A DNA stretch of 64,000 bases from an uncultured Roseiflexaceae bacterium (GCA_937974195.1 CALJIC010000169.1:1-64000), one strand, 5' to 3'. Shown: positions 9,233 through 18,408, numbered from the stretch's first letter. Numbers and translations: made by a program. Notes: generated by a model not told the origin, from the letters alone.

Positions 9233-9616
9233 AGTTACATTGCCTCAGCTACGGCTAGCCGCCTCCCCACGGGCGGCGGTCGAACGGACGCGCTGAGGAT
9301 AGCGTGCCGGCGGCGGCGCCGGATCGGGCGACATCCCGAGAATCCTGAGGGGCGAAACCCGCCGAAAGGCTGATGCCATCGCCGCCTGTGGATCGTCTAT
9401 CGCCCGCCTCCCTGCCGGTCGCCGGCCGGCATTGCCCGTACAGGCGCCGGATTCCAGCCGCGAAGCGGACGCCGAGCCCGGCCGGAGCGTCCGATTCCGG
9501 ATCGGGCCACCCGGCGCGGCAAGGTGAAGAAGCTCGGCCGCCTTGCTCGAACGGTCGCGCCCGGGATAGAATCGCCGCTGGAACCCACGCTCGTTGAGGA
9601 GAAGAAAAGCGAACAC
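9233..9616. other. 384-base divergent intergenic region
   Basis: No gene was found. A promoter-like TTGCTC (9543-9548) and TAGAAT (9567-9572), 18 bases apart on the plus strand, point to the broken ROK gene. A short GAAA-tetraloop hairpin (gccgaaaggc) near 9361-9370 lies in a stretch that could be structured RNA, but I could not match it to a known riboswitch. Confidence 0.4.
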
Positions 9617-10341
9617 GTGCGGCAGCATCTCCCGTGACACTACATCGAGCTTGGCGGCTCATCCTCCCAGACGGCAGTCTGCGATACACACGGCCGCTTC
9701 TGGTTCACCCCAGGCATCGTGAAGCCGGCGAGCGGCCTCGTCGCCCTCGCCTGCCCCGGCGTCATCCGAGAGAAGCGCGTATGGTACGCCTCGCAGCTCG
9801 GGTGGCCCGAGGAGGCCGATCCCTGCCGGGAGCTCGGCATAGACGCGATACACATCCTCGCCAACGACGCGGACGCAGCGGCGCTCGGCGAGTCAGCGCT
9901 GCGCAGCCGGGATGCCGAGAAGGATCTCGTCTATATCGCGCTGGGAACCGGGGTTGGAAGCTCGCTTGTGCGCAACAGAAGCGCGCAGTACATCAACATC
10001 GGGCACGCGCACGTCGGCGGAGAAAACGTGTGCTTCGGGTGTCGCGCCCGGGGGTGTCTGAACTCCGTGCTCGCCTCCGCCGCCCCCCCCGAGCTACTCC
10101 ACGAGCGCGATTACGCCTTCATTGCAGCAGCGCTCGCGAGCGCCATCCAACAGCAAGACATCGGCGGCGACATCACGATCGTCTTGGGAGGTGGTATCAT
10201 CCGTAGACACCCGGGCATCGTACGCGAGGTCGCCCGCCGCCTCCCAAATCCCGTCGAGCTCACCAAAGCGCCCGGGAGGCGAAATCGGCGGCCTTCGCAG
10301 GGCTGCACTATCTCGCACAGAGATACCGCGCGGCGGAATAG
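9617..10341 (+). pseudogene. ROK-family sugar kinase/regulator, broken by an in-frame stop and a frameshift
   Basis: Read in one frame from a GTG at 9617, a compact ROK protein appears. After six codons there is a TGA at 9635-9637. Then follow the glycine-rich ATP-site start (IELGGSSSQTAV), PGVI, the NDADAAALGE motif, the LGTGVG phosphate motif, a Cys-rich CFGCRARGC segment and LGGGIIRRHPGI. Near 10268 the frame is lost in a short C-run. Adding one base would restore a normal ROK C-terminus (EAKSAAFAGLHYLAQ) ending at the TAG of 10339-10341. Two lesions suggest a decaying gene, though sequencing error in the C-run or a different start is possible. In the unshifted frame it reads straight into the phosphotransferase at 10412, which would be a false fusion. 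Confidence 0.7.
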
Positions 10342-10411
10342 CGCCTGCTTGGCGCCCAAGGCATCTCGAGCTTCGGCGCGGCTCGCTGAGGTGCCGAGCA
10401 GAGGAGCAGAA

Positions 10412-11431
10412 ATGTCTGAACGGTGGCTGGAGCCGGTTCTGGAGTGGGCGGCCCGCGCGGTGGGCCGCGGCGCCCGGGTGGCGCGGGTCGAGGCGCTTCG
10501 GGAGAACCCGGGGACCCGCGGGCCGTGGCTCCTGCACATCGCGCACCGCGGGCGCGAGGTGCGGGCGCTGCTCAAGACCGGCGCCGCGGCCCCAGGCGCA
10601 ACCCGGCTCGAGGTCGGGGCGGTGAGCCTGCGAGACTCCTTCGCCACAGAGGCGGCGGCGCTCGAGCTCGCCGAGCGACACCGGCTCCCGGCGCCGAGGC
10701 TGATCGCCGCCGACCTCGAGGGGCGGACGGGCGTCCTGGCGATTCTGTCGACGGCGCTCGCCGGCACGAGCAGGCCGCGCGACCTGGACATCCGGTCGCT
10801 GCGCGCGCTCGGCGCAGCCGCAGCGACGCTCCACGCCATCCCGCTGTCGCCGCAGCCCCATCTGCCACTGCGGACGCGCCCGCGGCAGGGCGAGGACTTC
10901 ATCGCGCAGCGCAGGTGGGCGGCCCGCTACCAGGCGGCCCCCGAGTCCGAGCGGGCGGCGATCCTCGACGAGGCGCTGCGGGCCGGCTGGCCCGCCAATG
11001 GTCTCGCGAAGAGGCTCCTCGCGATACGCACCACGCCGCTGATCCAGGCCGCCGAGGAGCGGCTCAGGGGGCTGCCGCCGCCCGCCGGCGAGACCGTCCT
11101 CGTGCACAGCGACCTGTGCGGAGATAACACCGTGTGGAGGAACGGCGGCCTCGTGGGCATCGTCGACTGGGAGGGGGCGGGCGCCGGCCACTACGGCGTC
11201 GATCTCGGCAACCTGCGCATGGAGGAGTCGCTCACCTTCGGCCTGGCCGCCGCCGACGAGATCCTGGCGGGCTGGCAGGAAGCGAGCGGCCGGGAGGCCG
11301 AGGACATCGCGTACTGGGACCTCGTTGCAGCCCTGAACACCCCGACCGATCTGTCACGCTGGGCCCCAACCCTCCCCGAAGCAACCGAGAACCGCGACGC
11401 GTTTCTGCGCGCGGCGCTCGCCCGGCTTTGA
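10412..11431 (+). CDS. Aminoglycoside phosphotransferase (APH)-fold kinase
   Basis: 339 residues. The Brenner-type catalytic loop VLVHSDLCGDNTVW (about residues 229-242) and the Mg-binding GIVDWEGAGAG (about 249-259) are intact, so it is probably an active small-molecule kinase of the APH/choline kinase/fructosamine kinase group. The substrate is unknown. The start is the ATG at 10412 after gaggagcag. It follows the broken ROK gene by about 70 bases. It differs in sequence from the other APH-fold proteins in the window at 13217 and 33113. Confidence 0.82.
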   Translation: MSERWLEPVLEWAARAVGRGARVARVEALRENPGTRGPWLLHIAHRGREVRALLKTGAAAPGATRLEVGAVSLRDSFATEAAALELAERHRLPAPRLIAADLEGRTGVLAILSTALAGTSRPRDLDIRSLRALGAAAATLHAIPLSPQPHLPLRTRPRQGEDFIAQRRWAARYQAAPESERAAILDEALRAGWPANGLAKRLLAIRTTPLIQAAEERLRGLPPPAGETVLVHSDLCGDNTVWRNGGLVGIVDWEGAGAGHYGVDLGNLRMEESLTFGLAAADEILAGWQEASGREAEDIAYWDLVAALNTPTDLSRWAPTLPEATENRDAFLRAALARL

Positions 11432-11568
11432 TCGCGCCGGAGCCGCACGGCCGCTCGCCTCCCCACAAAAACCTCCGCAGGGGGCCGCCGACTTTAGGCG
11501 ATTGCGGGAACGCGAAACGGGTGAGGGCGAGCAGTGCGAATATGCATACGGGGGCGGCGAACGTAGCG

Positions 11569-11700
11569 ATGCCCAACGATGGTATTCCCTACTTGTTGTC
11601 CATATTTACGACCGTGGGGGTTTGGTATTTTATCCCCGCGGCCATGGTCGTGTTGCTCGTGTTGCAGTTTATCACCCGCAATCCGTTCTCGAAAAGAGAG
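11569..11700 (+). other. Possible truncated small membrane-protein reading frame
   Basis: A plus-strand frame from the ATG at 11569 encodes a hydrophobic stretch (about 12-34) followed by a basic segment. That is plausible as the N-terminus of a membrane protein. It then runs antisense into the convergent gene ending at 11701, so no complete protein is supported. The surrounding DNA is less GC-rich than its neighbours. It may be a remnant or chance. Confidence 0.2.
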
Positions 11701-12840
11701 TTACGCCTCCAACGGCTCCAGGCTGAGGAGGATATGGGAGTTCGCCAGGTAGTAGATGCAGTAAGGTTTCCCCTCGATGACGCTATTGTACGCCTGCCGC
11801 TGCAGCATTCCGCTGCTCAGCTCGCACTTCACGCTGCCGACGACATAGAAGACGCGCACCGAGCGATATGCGCTCTCATAACGCACGGTCAGCGGCCCGC
11901 GCTGCGAGCGCAGTGGGCTTGGCGACATCGCCGCGCCGAACGAGCTTGCGGCCGTGCTAACGAGCCAGATGAACCCCAGCCAGATTAGCACCACCAGGAA
12001 TATACCCCCCGGCTCTGGCGAGAGCACCAGCCTGCCGATGGCTCCCGGCAGGACCATGCCTATGGTCATAGTGCCGGCAAGGAGCAGGGCGCACAGGGCG
12101 CCCACGGCCATGCCAAGCCCCTTGAGCAGCAGGCCCTGGCGTTGCCGAGCGCTGAGTTGCCCGCGCCGGTTGGCCTCCAAGTCGGCGAGGGTGAAGCCGT
12201 GCTGACGGGCGATGATGGCGAGCGATCCGGGCACCGGCCCCGCTACGGGCATTCGTGGTGTGTCGCTGGCCGCCGGATCGGCGAGCGACTCCGCGGAGAG
12301 CAGCCAGAGGCTCTCCGCGAGATAGGCATAGCGATACCTGCCGGGCGGCAGTTGTAGCGAATGGGCCGGTGTTTGCAGGGTTCGGCCGTCGTCGAGCTTG
12401 GCTACATACATCTTGAAGCCGTATTGGCCCCGCCCCCACACTACCTCGCCCTCGCCGGTGGCGATCCGCCTGGTCTCCAAGTCGTCGGTCATCAGCCGTA
12501 TCTGCCGCCACGAACGCAGCGCGGAGGTGACCGACACGGTCTCGATAACCAGGAAGAGCAGCACGAAGATCCCCATCGGAAACCAGAGGGCGATGGGGGA
12601 GCTAGGCGAGGTTTGGAGTGCCGGCCGGAAGTTGATAAAAACGGTAGCGGCGATAATCAGGAAGATGGCGACGCTGGCACAGGCCATGATGCCCGACTGC
12701 CAGGCGATCTTGATGAACAGGCGCACCCGCTTCTCCTGTTCCGGCGTGATCTCGCCGCGCCAATTGCGCGCAACCGTATCGGGGTCCGTGAGGCTTTCGT
12801 AGGTTAGGCCGAGATGGGGGGAGGGGTAAGATGGCTGCAT
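11701..12840 (-). CDS. Four-helix membrane protein of unknown function
   Basis: 379 residues with four predicted membrane segments in two hairpins (about 46-72, 80-105, 240-272, 280-307). A soluble middle domain (about 110-235) contains a short helix-turn-helix-like or SHOCT-like stretch, GFTLADLEANRRGQLSARQR. The C-terminal soluble tail has two Cys-containing strands. I do not recognise the family. AGGAG lies 7 bases before the ATG. Base composition is lower in GC than in most of the window, in keeping with an accessory region. Confidence 0.75.
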   Translation of the reverse strand: MQPSYPSPHLGLTYESLTDPDTVARNWRGEITPEQEKRVRLFIKIAWQSGIMACASVAIFLIIAATVFINFRPALQTSPSSPIALWFPMGIFVLLFLVIETVSVTSALRSWRQIRLMTDDLETRRIATGEGEVVWGRGQYGFKMYVAKLDDGRTLQTPAHSLQLPPGRYRYAYLAESLWLLSAESLADPAASDTPRMPVAGPVPGSLAIIARQHGFTLADLEANRRGQLSARQRQGLLLKGLGMAVGALCALLLAGTMTIGMVLPGAIGRLVLSPEPGGIFLVVLIWLGFIWLVSTAASSFGAAMSPSPLRSQRGPLTVRYESAYRSVRVFYVVGSVKCELSSGMLQRQAYNSVIEGKPYCIYYLANSHILLSLEPLEA

Positions 12841-13216
12841 GCTACGCTCCTACTATGCTCGGGGCCGGGAAGCCGAGGCGTCGTAGCTGCATGCCCCGCC
12901 TCGGTGCACCTACATAGCGCAAGTATAACCTAAAAAGTGTAACCAGCGCAGACGGGCCAAGGCGGATGCTGGATACTACCGGCGCCCGGCAGCCCGCAGA
13001 TCATGATGAGCGTCGCCATTGTGTTATGTCCACTGCCTTCGCCTCCCGCTGCAGGAAGGCGGGCATCGGGGCGATTGTACGCCCCGGCACCACCCCAGCG
13101 CCTTCCCGCCTGCCAACCATTCCGCCGAGCGCCCACACGGCTGGACGCGGGCCATCGGGCCGCGCCGGCCAGCCGCCGTGCTACAATAGGGGCCCTCCTT
13201 CGGCGCGAGCAGAGCG
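12841..13216. other. 376-base gap with a kinase remnant and a promoter-like site
   Basis: It holds the P-loop remnant described separately and a -10-like TACAAT at 13182-13187 ahead of the phosphotransferase at 13217. No intact gene was seen. Confidence 0.5.
12930..13019 (-). pseudogene. Remnant of a P-loop (AAA/zeta-toxin-like) kinase gene
   Basis: On the minus strand from the ATG at 13019 the frame reads MATLIMICGLPGAG. This is the beta-strand and most of the Walker A motif of small ATP-binding kinases, which normally continue with Lys-Thr/Ser. Here homology stops right after the last Gly, with unrelated sequence and a stop within 30 codons. It looks like the 5' end of a deleted gene; a chance match cannot be excluded. 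Confidence 0.35.
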
Positions 13217-14110
13217 ATGACGACGACTATCGAAGAGGGCGTCCGGGCCTACCTCCAGGAGCACATATCAGCCACCGAGTGGCACCTTCACATACCCGAA
13301 CGCGGCTTCTCCCCCGCCAGACGATTCATCGCCAGGTCCGCAGAGCGCGCGGTGTTCGTCAAGCTCGGCGCCGATGAGCGCATCCTCCTCCGTCTCTCCG
13401 ATGCGAAGCTCACCCCGCGCCTCCTGGCCGGCGGGCCGTTCGGAAACACGCGTATCACCGTCCAGGAGTTCGTCGAGGGGCAGCACCCGACGCGCCAGTG
13501 GTACGAGGCCAACGCGCACGTCTGGGCCCGCATGATGCAGCGGCTGTCCCAGGTAGCCGAGCTGCGCGCCTTCCTGCCACAACCCGGCGATGAGACGTAC
13601 CAGTCGCTCTGGAGGCGCTACATCGGCCAGGTGCAGGCGATCTACGACCGCAGCCGCCTGCAGGCCCACGAGCAGCAGGTTGTCGAGGCGCTGCTGAGCA
13701 GCTACAGCTCGCGCCTCCCGTTCGTCCAGGGCGCGGGCCTCGTCCCCGTCCACGGCGACCCGGGGCCCGATAACCTGCTCATCAGCTCCTCGGGCGTACT
13801 CTTGGTCGATTGGGACAACTTGCATCTCTCAGAGCCGATGCGAGACGCCGCGCTGGTCGCGTGGTGGATGTACCCGCCGTCGCGCTGGCAGGAGCTCCTG
13901 CGCCCCTTTCACATCGATCTGAGCGACCCATCGCACCAGGAGCGCTTCTACTTCTACATCTCGGTGTGGTCGCTGGAGGTCGCCCTGTTCTTCGCCAATC
14001 TCCAGCACCGGAAGTGGAAAGAGTATTTTCTGCGCGACGCAGAGCGGGCGTGGCAGCGCAGGCCGCCGGAGCGGCTGCTGATCGACGAGGACCGCATCGC
14101 GAGAGGCTGA
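13217..14110 (+). CDS. Aminoglycoside phosphotransferase-family protein
   Basis: 297 residues of APH/HSK2-like fold. The catalytic loop VPVHGDPGPDNLLI (about residues 177-190) and the metal-binding LLVDWDNL (about 195-202) are intact, so ATP-dependent phosphorylation is likely. The substrate is unknown. A TACAAT box lies about 30 bases upstream of the ATG. It sits in an accessory-looking stretch next to a P-loop kinase remnant and an aldo/keto reductase. Confidence 0.82.
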   Translation: MTTTIEEGVRAYLQEHISATEWHLHIPERGFSPARRFIARSAERAVFVKLGADERILLRLSDAKLTPRLLAGGPFGNTRITVQEFVEGQHPTRQWYEANAHVWARMMQRLSQVAELRAFLPQPGDETYQSLWRRYIGQVQAIYDRSRLQAHEQQVVEALLSSYSSRLPFVQGAGLVPVHGDPGPDNLLISSSGVLLVDWDNLHLSEPMRDAALVAWWMYPPSRWQELLRPFHIDLSDPSHQERFYFYISVWSLEVALFFANLQHRKWKEYFLRDAERAWQRRPPERLLIDEDRIARG

Positions 14111-14155
14111 CGCGGTCGAGAACAGCCGCTCCCCCGACGAGAAAGCGAGCAAGCT

Positions 14156-15139
14156 ATGGAGTACACGAAGCTCGGCAACACCGGCCTGGAGGTGTCGCGG
14201 ATCTGCCTCGGCTGCATGGGGTTCGGGGACGCGACCCGCTGGATTCACCAGTGGGTGCTCGACGAGGAGAGCAGCCGCCCGATCATCAAGCGCGCCCTCG
14301 AGCTGGGCATCAACTTCTTCGACACCGCGAACGTCTACTCGCTCGGGGCGAGCGAGGAGATCCTCGGGCGCGCGCTGCGGGACTTCGCCAGGCGCGACGA
14401 GGTCGTGATCGCGACCAAGGTGCACGGCCGGATGCGCGAGGGGCCGAACGGCGGCGGGCTCTCGCGCAAGGCCATCCTCAGCGAGATCGACCACAGCCTG
14501 CGGCGGCTCGGCACCGACTACGTCGACCTCTACATCATCCACCGCTGGGACTACGAGACGCCGATCGAGGAGACGATGGAGGCGCTGCACGACGTCGTGC
14601 GAGCCGGCAAGGCCCGCTACATCGGCGCCTCATCCATGTGGGCCTGGCAGTTCCAGAAGGCCCTCTACGTCGCCGAGAAGCACGGCTGGACGCGCTTCGT
14701 CTCGATGCAGAACCATCTGAACCTGATCTACCGCGAGGAGGAGCGCGAGATGCTGCCGCTGTGCCGCGCGGAGGGGATCGGGGTGACCCCCTACAGCCCG
14801 CTCGCATCCGGCAGGCTGGCGCGCGCCTGGTCGAAGGAAAGCACGCCCCGCTCCGAGAGCGACCAGATCGCCAGGCGCAAGTACGACGCGACCGCCGACA
14901 CCGACCGCCTCGTGGTGGAGCGGGTCGCCGAGCTCGCGGAGCAGCGCGGGGTGCTGCGCGCGCATATCGCGCTGGCCTGGCTGCTGCAGAAGCAGCCCGT
15001 CGCGGCGCCCATCATCGGCGCGACCAAGATCGCGCATCTCGAAGACGCCGTCGGCGCGCTCTCCGTCAAGCTCACCCAGGAAGAGATCGCCTACCTGGAG
15101 GAGCCCTACGTCCCGCATCCGATCGTCGGCCACCAGTAA
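14156..15139 (+). CDS. Aldo/keto reductase
   Basis: 327 residues, the usual length for NADPH-dependent AKR (beta/alpha)8 enzymes of the YajO/Tas-like group. The catalytic tetrad is visible: Asp and Tyr in FFDTANVYSLG (about 53-58), Lys in IATKVHG (about 87) and His in IIHRWD (about 127). A cofactor-site signature (GATKIAHLEDA) lies near the C-terminus. Substrates are probably aldehydes or sugar-derived carbonyls; not predictable further. The start has only a weak purine-rich site. Confidence 0.9.
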   Translation: MEYTKLGNTGLEVSRICLGCMGFGDATRWIHQWVLDEESSRPIIKRALELGINFFDTANVYSLGASEEILGRALRDFARRDEVVIATKVHGRMREGPNGGGLSRKAILSEIDHSLRRLGTDYVDLYIIHRWDYETPIEETMEALHDVVRAGKARYIGASSMWAWQFQKALYVAEKHGWTRFVSMQNHLNLIYREEEREMLPLCRAEGIGVTPYSPLASGRLARAWSKESTPRSESDQIARRKYDATADTDRLVVERVAELAEQRGVLRAHIALAWLLQKQPVAAPIIGATKIAHLEDAVGALSVKLTQEEIAYLEEPYVPHPIVGHQ

Positions 15140-15149
15140 ATGGTGGTCG

Positions 15150-15240
15150 CGCTGCTCTGCGGCGACTTTGTCGCCACAGAGCAGCGGAAAAAGTCCGTGG
15201 AGGGCCTGCGGCCCTCCACACCTCCCAGCAGGAAGTAATC
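15150..15240. repeat. Second copy of the two-hairpin dispersed repeat
   Basis: A 14-bp hairpin with one mismatch (15152-15165 with 15171-15184) is followed by an A-run and the palindrome GGAGGGCCTGCGGCCCTCC (15199-15217). It then has cacctccc, the same order as at 2297-2372. It lies between the convergent aldo/keto reductase and uvrA genes and could also act as a terminator. Confidence 0.75.
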
Positions 15241-15286
15241 TTGGCGTGCCGGCAGCCCTCCGCGCCCGGCGGCTGCCAGGCCCAGG

Positions 15287-18271
15287 CTACTGGCCGCCGA
15301 GCACGGCCCTGAGGTATCTCCCGGTGTGCGACTCCTCCACCTGCGCCACCTGCTCCGGCGTGCCCACCGCAACCACCCGCCCGCCGGCGTCGCCGCCCTC
15401 CGGCCCCATGTCGATGATGTAGTCGGCGGTCTTGATCACATCCAGGTTGTGCTCGATCACCAGCACCGTGTTGCCGGCGTCCACCAGCCGCTGGAGCACC
15501 TTCAGCAGCCGCTCGATATCCGCGAAGTGCAGCCCGGTGGTCGGCTCGTCCAGGATGTACAGCGTGCGCCCGGTCGAGCGCCGCGACAGCTCGGCCGCCA
15601 GCTTGATGCGCTGCGCCTCGCCGCCCGAGAGCGTGGTGGCCGGCTGCCCGATCTTGATATACCCCACGCCGACGTCGATCAGCGTCTGGAACTTCTCGCG
15701 GATGGCCGGCACGCGCTCGAAGAACTGCGCCGCCTCCTCGACCGTCAGCTCCAGCACCTCGGCGATGTTCTTGCCGCGGAAGCGGATGTCGAGCGTCTCG
15801 CGGTTGTAGCGCGCCCCGCCGCACACCTCGCAGGTCACGTACAGATCCGGCAGGAACTGCATCTCGATCTGCATCAGCCCCTCGCCGTTGCAGTGCTCGC
15901 AGCGCCCGCCGGGCACGTTGAACGAGAAGCGGCTGGCGTCGTAGCCGCGCGCCCGCGCCTCGGGCACCTGCGCGAACAGGTTGCGGATCGGGTCGAAGGC
16001 CTTGGTGTAGGTCGCCAGGTTCGAGCGCGGCGTCCGGCCGATCGGGCTCTGGTCGATCGCGATCACCTTGTCCAGATGCTCGATGCCGTAGATCGCGTCG
16101 TGGGCGCCCGGGCGCTCGCGCGCGCCGTAGAACAGCTGCGCCAGCCGGGCGTACAGCGTGTCGTTGACCAGCGTGGACTTGCCGGAGCCGCTGACGCCGG
16201 TGACGACGGTGAGCGTGCCGAGCGGGATGCTGACGTCCACGTTCTTGAGGTTGTGCTCGCGCGCGCCTCTGATCTCCAGCCGCCTGCCGCTCCCCCGGCG
16301 CCGGCTGCGCGGCACGGGGATGCGCCGCTTGCCGCTCAGGAACTGGCCGGTGATCGAGCGCGGCTCGGCGATCACGGCCTCCAGCGGGCCGCTGACGATC
16401 AGCTCGCCGCCGTGCTCCCCAGCCCCCGGCCCAATGTCCACGATCCAGTCGGCGGCGCGGATGGTGTCCTCGTCGTGCTCCACCACCAGCACGCTGTTGC
16501 CGAGGTCGCGCAGGCGCCTGAGCGTCTCCAGCAGCCGGCCGGTGTCGCGCGGGTGCAGCCCGATGCTCGGCTCGTCGAGCACGTAGAGCGCCCCGGAGAG
16601 CCCGCTGCCGATCTGCGTCGCCAGGCGGATGCGCTGCGCCTCGCCGCCCGAGAGAGTCAGCGCCGGGCGGTCGAGCGTCAGGTAGCCGAGGCCGACGTCG
16701 ACCAGGAAGCTCAGGCGCGCCCGGACCTCCCTGGCGATCGGCAGCGCGATCTGCGCCTCGCGGCCCGTCAGGTCAAAGCCGCCGTCCGAAGGCGCGTCCG
16801 CGGCCGTCTCGGCCTGGGTGGCCGCGCCGCTCCCTTTCGGCCGCGTGCGCTGCACGACGGCGTCGAACAGCCGCTGCGCCCACTCCAGCGCCTCGCTGAT
16901 CGGAAGCTGCGCGACCTGCGCGATGTTGCTTCCGCCCACCGTCACCGCCAGCACCTCGGGGCGCAGCCGCGCCCCGCCGCAGGCCGGGCAGGTGCGGGGC
17001 GTGAGGTACTGCTCCAGCTGCCCCCGCTCCTCGTCGTCGGTCGCCTCGGCCAGCCGCCGGCGCAGGCTCGGGATCACCCCCTCGAACGGGGCGTTGACGG
17101 AGCGCTCCTCCCCGCGCAGGTGATAGCGCAGCGGCACCACGTCGCCGTTCGTGCCGTACAGCACGGTCGCCAGCGCGTCCGGGCTGAGGTCCCGCACCGG
17201 CGTGTCGACCGAGAAGCCCATGTGCGCCGCGAGCGAGGCGAGCAGGTCATCGAAGTAGCGCCGCTGCGCCTTGCTCACTTTACTCCACGGCAGCACCGCG
17301 CCCTCGGCGAGCGAGAGGCTGCGGTCCGGGATGATCAGATCCGGGTCCGGCTCGCGCACCACGCCCAGGCCGTCGCAGGTCGGGCAGGCGCCGCTCGGGC
17401 TGTTGAACGAGAAGTCGCGCGGCTCGAGCGACCCGATATTGGTCGGGCCGTGCACCGGGCAGGCGTACTGCTGGGAGAAGGTCAGCTCCTCGCCGCCGAC
17501 GATCTGGACGCCCAGCATCCCGCCGCCCAGCCGCAGCGCTGTCTCGACCGAGTCGGTGATACGGACGCGGTCGGGGTGGTCGGCGCCCGTCCCGGCGTCC
17601 GCCGAGTGGCGCACCACCAGCCGGTCCACCACCACCTCGACCGTGTGCGGGCGGTACCGGTCGAGCTTGATCTCGTCGGCCAGGTCCAGCACCTCGCCGT
17701 CGACCCGGACGCGCACAAAGCCCTGCTTGCGGGCCTCGTCGATCGCGCTCTGCGCCGACGCGTTGAGCGCCATCAGCTTCTGGCGCTCGCCGGCGCGCTC
17801 GCGGACGAGCGGCGCCAGCAGCAGGATGCGGCTGCCATCCGGCAGGCCGAGGATGGCGTCCACCATCTGCTGCACCGAGTGGCGCGTGAGCGGGCGGCCA
17901 TCGATCGGGCAGTGGGGCCGGCCGACCCGCGCGTACAGCAGGCGCAGGAAGTCGTAGATCTCAGTGATCGTGCCGACGGTCGAGCGCGGGTTGCGGCTGA
18001 TCCCCTTCTGGTCGATGGCGATCGCCGGCGAGAGCCCCTCGATCGCATCGACGTCCGGCTTGTCGAGCTGGCCGAGGAACTGGCGCGCGTAGACCGAGAG
18101 GCTCTCGACGTAGCGCCGCTGCCCCTCGGCGAAGATCGTGTCGAAGGCCAGCGACGACTTGCCCGATCCGGAGAGCCCGGTGATCACCACCAGCCGGTCG
18201 CGCGGCATGGTCACGTCGATGTTCTTCAGGTTGTGCTCGCGCGCCCCGCGCACGACGATCTGGCTGCTCAT
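15287..18271 (-). CDS. uvrA: Excinuclease ABC subunit A
   Basis: 994 residues, full length. The DNA-damage recognition ATPase of nucleotide excision repair, acting with UvrB and UvrC. It has two ABC ATPase modules, each with Walker A (GLSGSGKSS near residue 30; GVSGSGKST in the C-terminal half) and a signature LSGGEAQRI. Zinc-binding Cys clusters are present (CPTCDGLG, CPACGGARL, CEHCNGEG with CEVCGGARY). A low-complexity insertion near residues 480-510 is unusual. The ATG at 18271 fits the family start (VRGAREHNLKNI); a TTG nine bases upstream is possible. No strong ribosome site is seen before either. Confidence 0.97.
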   Translation of the reverse strand: MSSQIVVRGAREHNLKNIDVTMPRDRLVVITGLSGSGKSSLAFDTIFAEGQRRYVESLSVYARQFLGQLDKPDVDAIEGLSPAIAIDQKGISRNPRSTVGTITEIYDFLRLLYARVGRPHCPIDGRPLTRHSVQQMVDAILGLPDGSRILLLAPLVRERAGERQKLMALNASAQSAIDEARKQGFVRVRVDGEVLDLADEIKLDRYRPHTVEVVVDRLVVRHSADAGTGADHPDRVRITDSVETALRLGGGMLGVQIVGGEELTFSQQYACPVHGPTNIGSLEPRDFSFNSPSGACPTCDGLGVVREPDPDLIIPDRSLSLAEGAVLPWSKVSKAQRRYFDDLLASLAAHMGFSVDTPVRDLSPDALATVLYGTNGDVVPLRYHLRGEERSVNAPFEGVIPSLRRRLAEATDDEERGQLEQYLTPRTCPACGGARLRPEVLAVTVGGSNIAQVAQLPISEALEWAQRLFDAVVQRTRPKGSGAATQAETAADAPSDGGFDLTGREAQIALPIAREVRARLSFLVDVGLGYLTLDRPALTLSGGEAQRIRLATQIGSGLSGALYVLDEPSIGLHPRDTGRLLETLRRLRDLGNSVLVVEHDEDTIRAADWIVDIGPGAGEHGGELIVSGPLEAVIAEPRSITGQFLSGKRRIPVPRSRRRGSGRRLEIRGAREHNLKNVDVSIPLGTLTVVTGVSGSGKSTLVNDTLYARLAQLFYGARERPGAHDAIYGIEHLDKVIAIDQSPIGRTPRSNLATYTKAFDPIRNLFAQVPEARARGYDASRFSFNVPGGRCEHCNGEGLMQIEMQFLPDLYVTCEVCGGARYNRETLDIRFRGKNIAEVLELTVEEAAQFFERVPAIREKFQTLIDVGVGYIKIGQPATTLSGGEAQRIKLAAELSRRSTGRTLYILDEPTTGLHFADIERLLKVLQRLVDAGNTVLVIEHNLDVIKTADYIIDMGPEGGDAGGRVVAVGTPEQVAQVEESHTGRYLRAVLGGQ

Positions 18272-18379
18272 CTGCGTCAACTGGCTGCAGAGAGAATCAC
18301 TTCACGCGCGCCGTGCCGAAGCGATCGACGCGGCGCGCGAACCAACATTGATTGTACCACGCATCGCGCGCGGCAGCTC

Positions 18380-18408
18380 TTGCATATGACGAACAGACGT
18401 GCTATAAT
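18380..18408 (+). promoter_or_regulatory. Sigma-70-like promoter TTGCAT-N17-TATAAT
   Basis: TTGCAT at 18380-18385 and TATAAT at 18403-18408 with a 17-base spacer drive the gene at 18565, with a leader of about 150 bases. On the other strand TACAAT (18351-18356) is a candidate -10 for uvrA, making this 290-base gap a divergent promoter region. Confidence 0.65.

Noticed and set aside
9719..11431. A single 570-residue ROK-phosphotransferase fusion
   Set aside because: The junction is a frameshift: restoring one base gives a normal ROK end at 10341, and the phosphotransferase has its own ATG at 10412 after a purine-rich site.
11569..11988. A 140-residue protein starting at 11569
   Set aside because: After about 44 codons it is antisense to a well-supported membrane-protein gene and its residues lose any plausible pattern.
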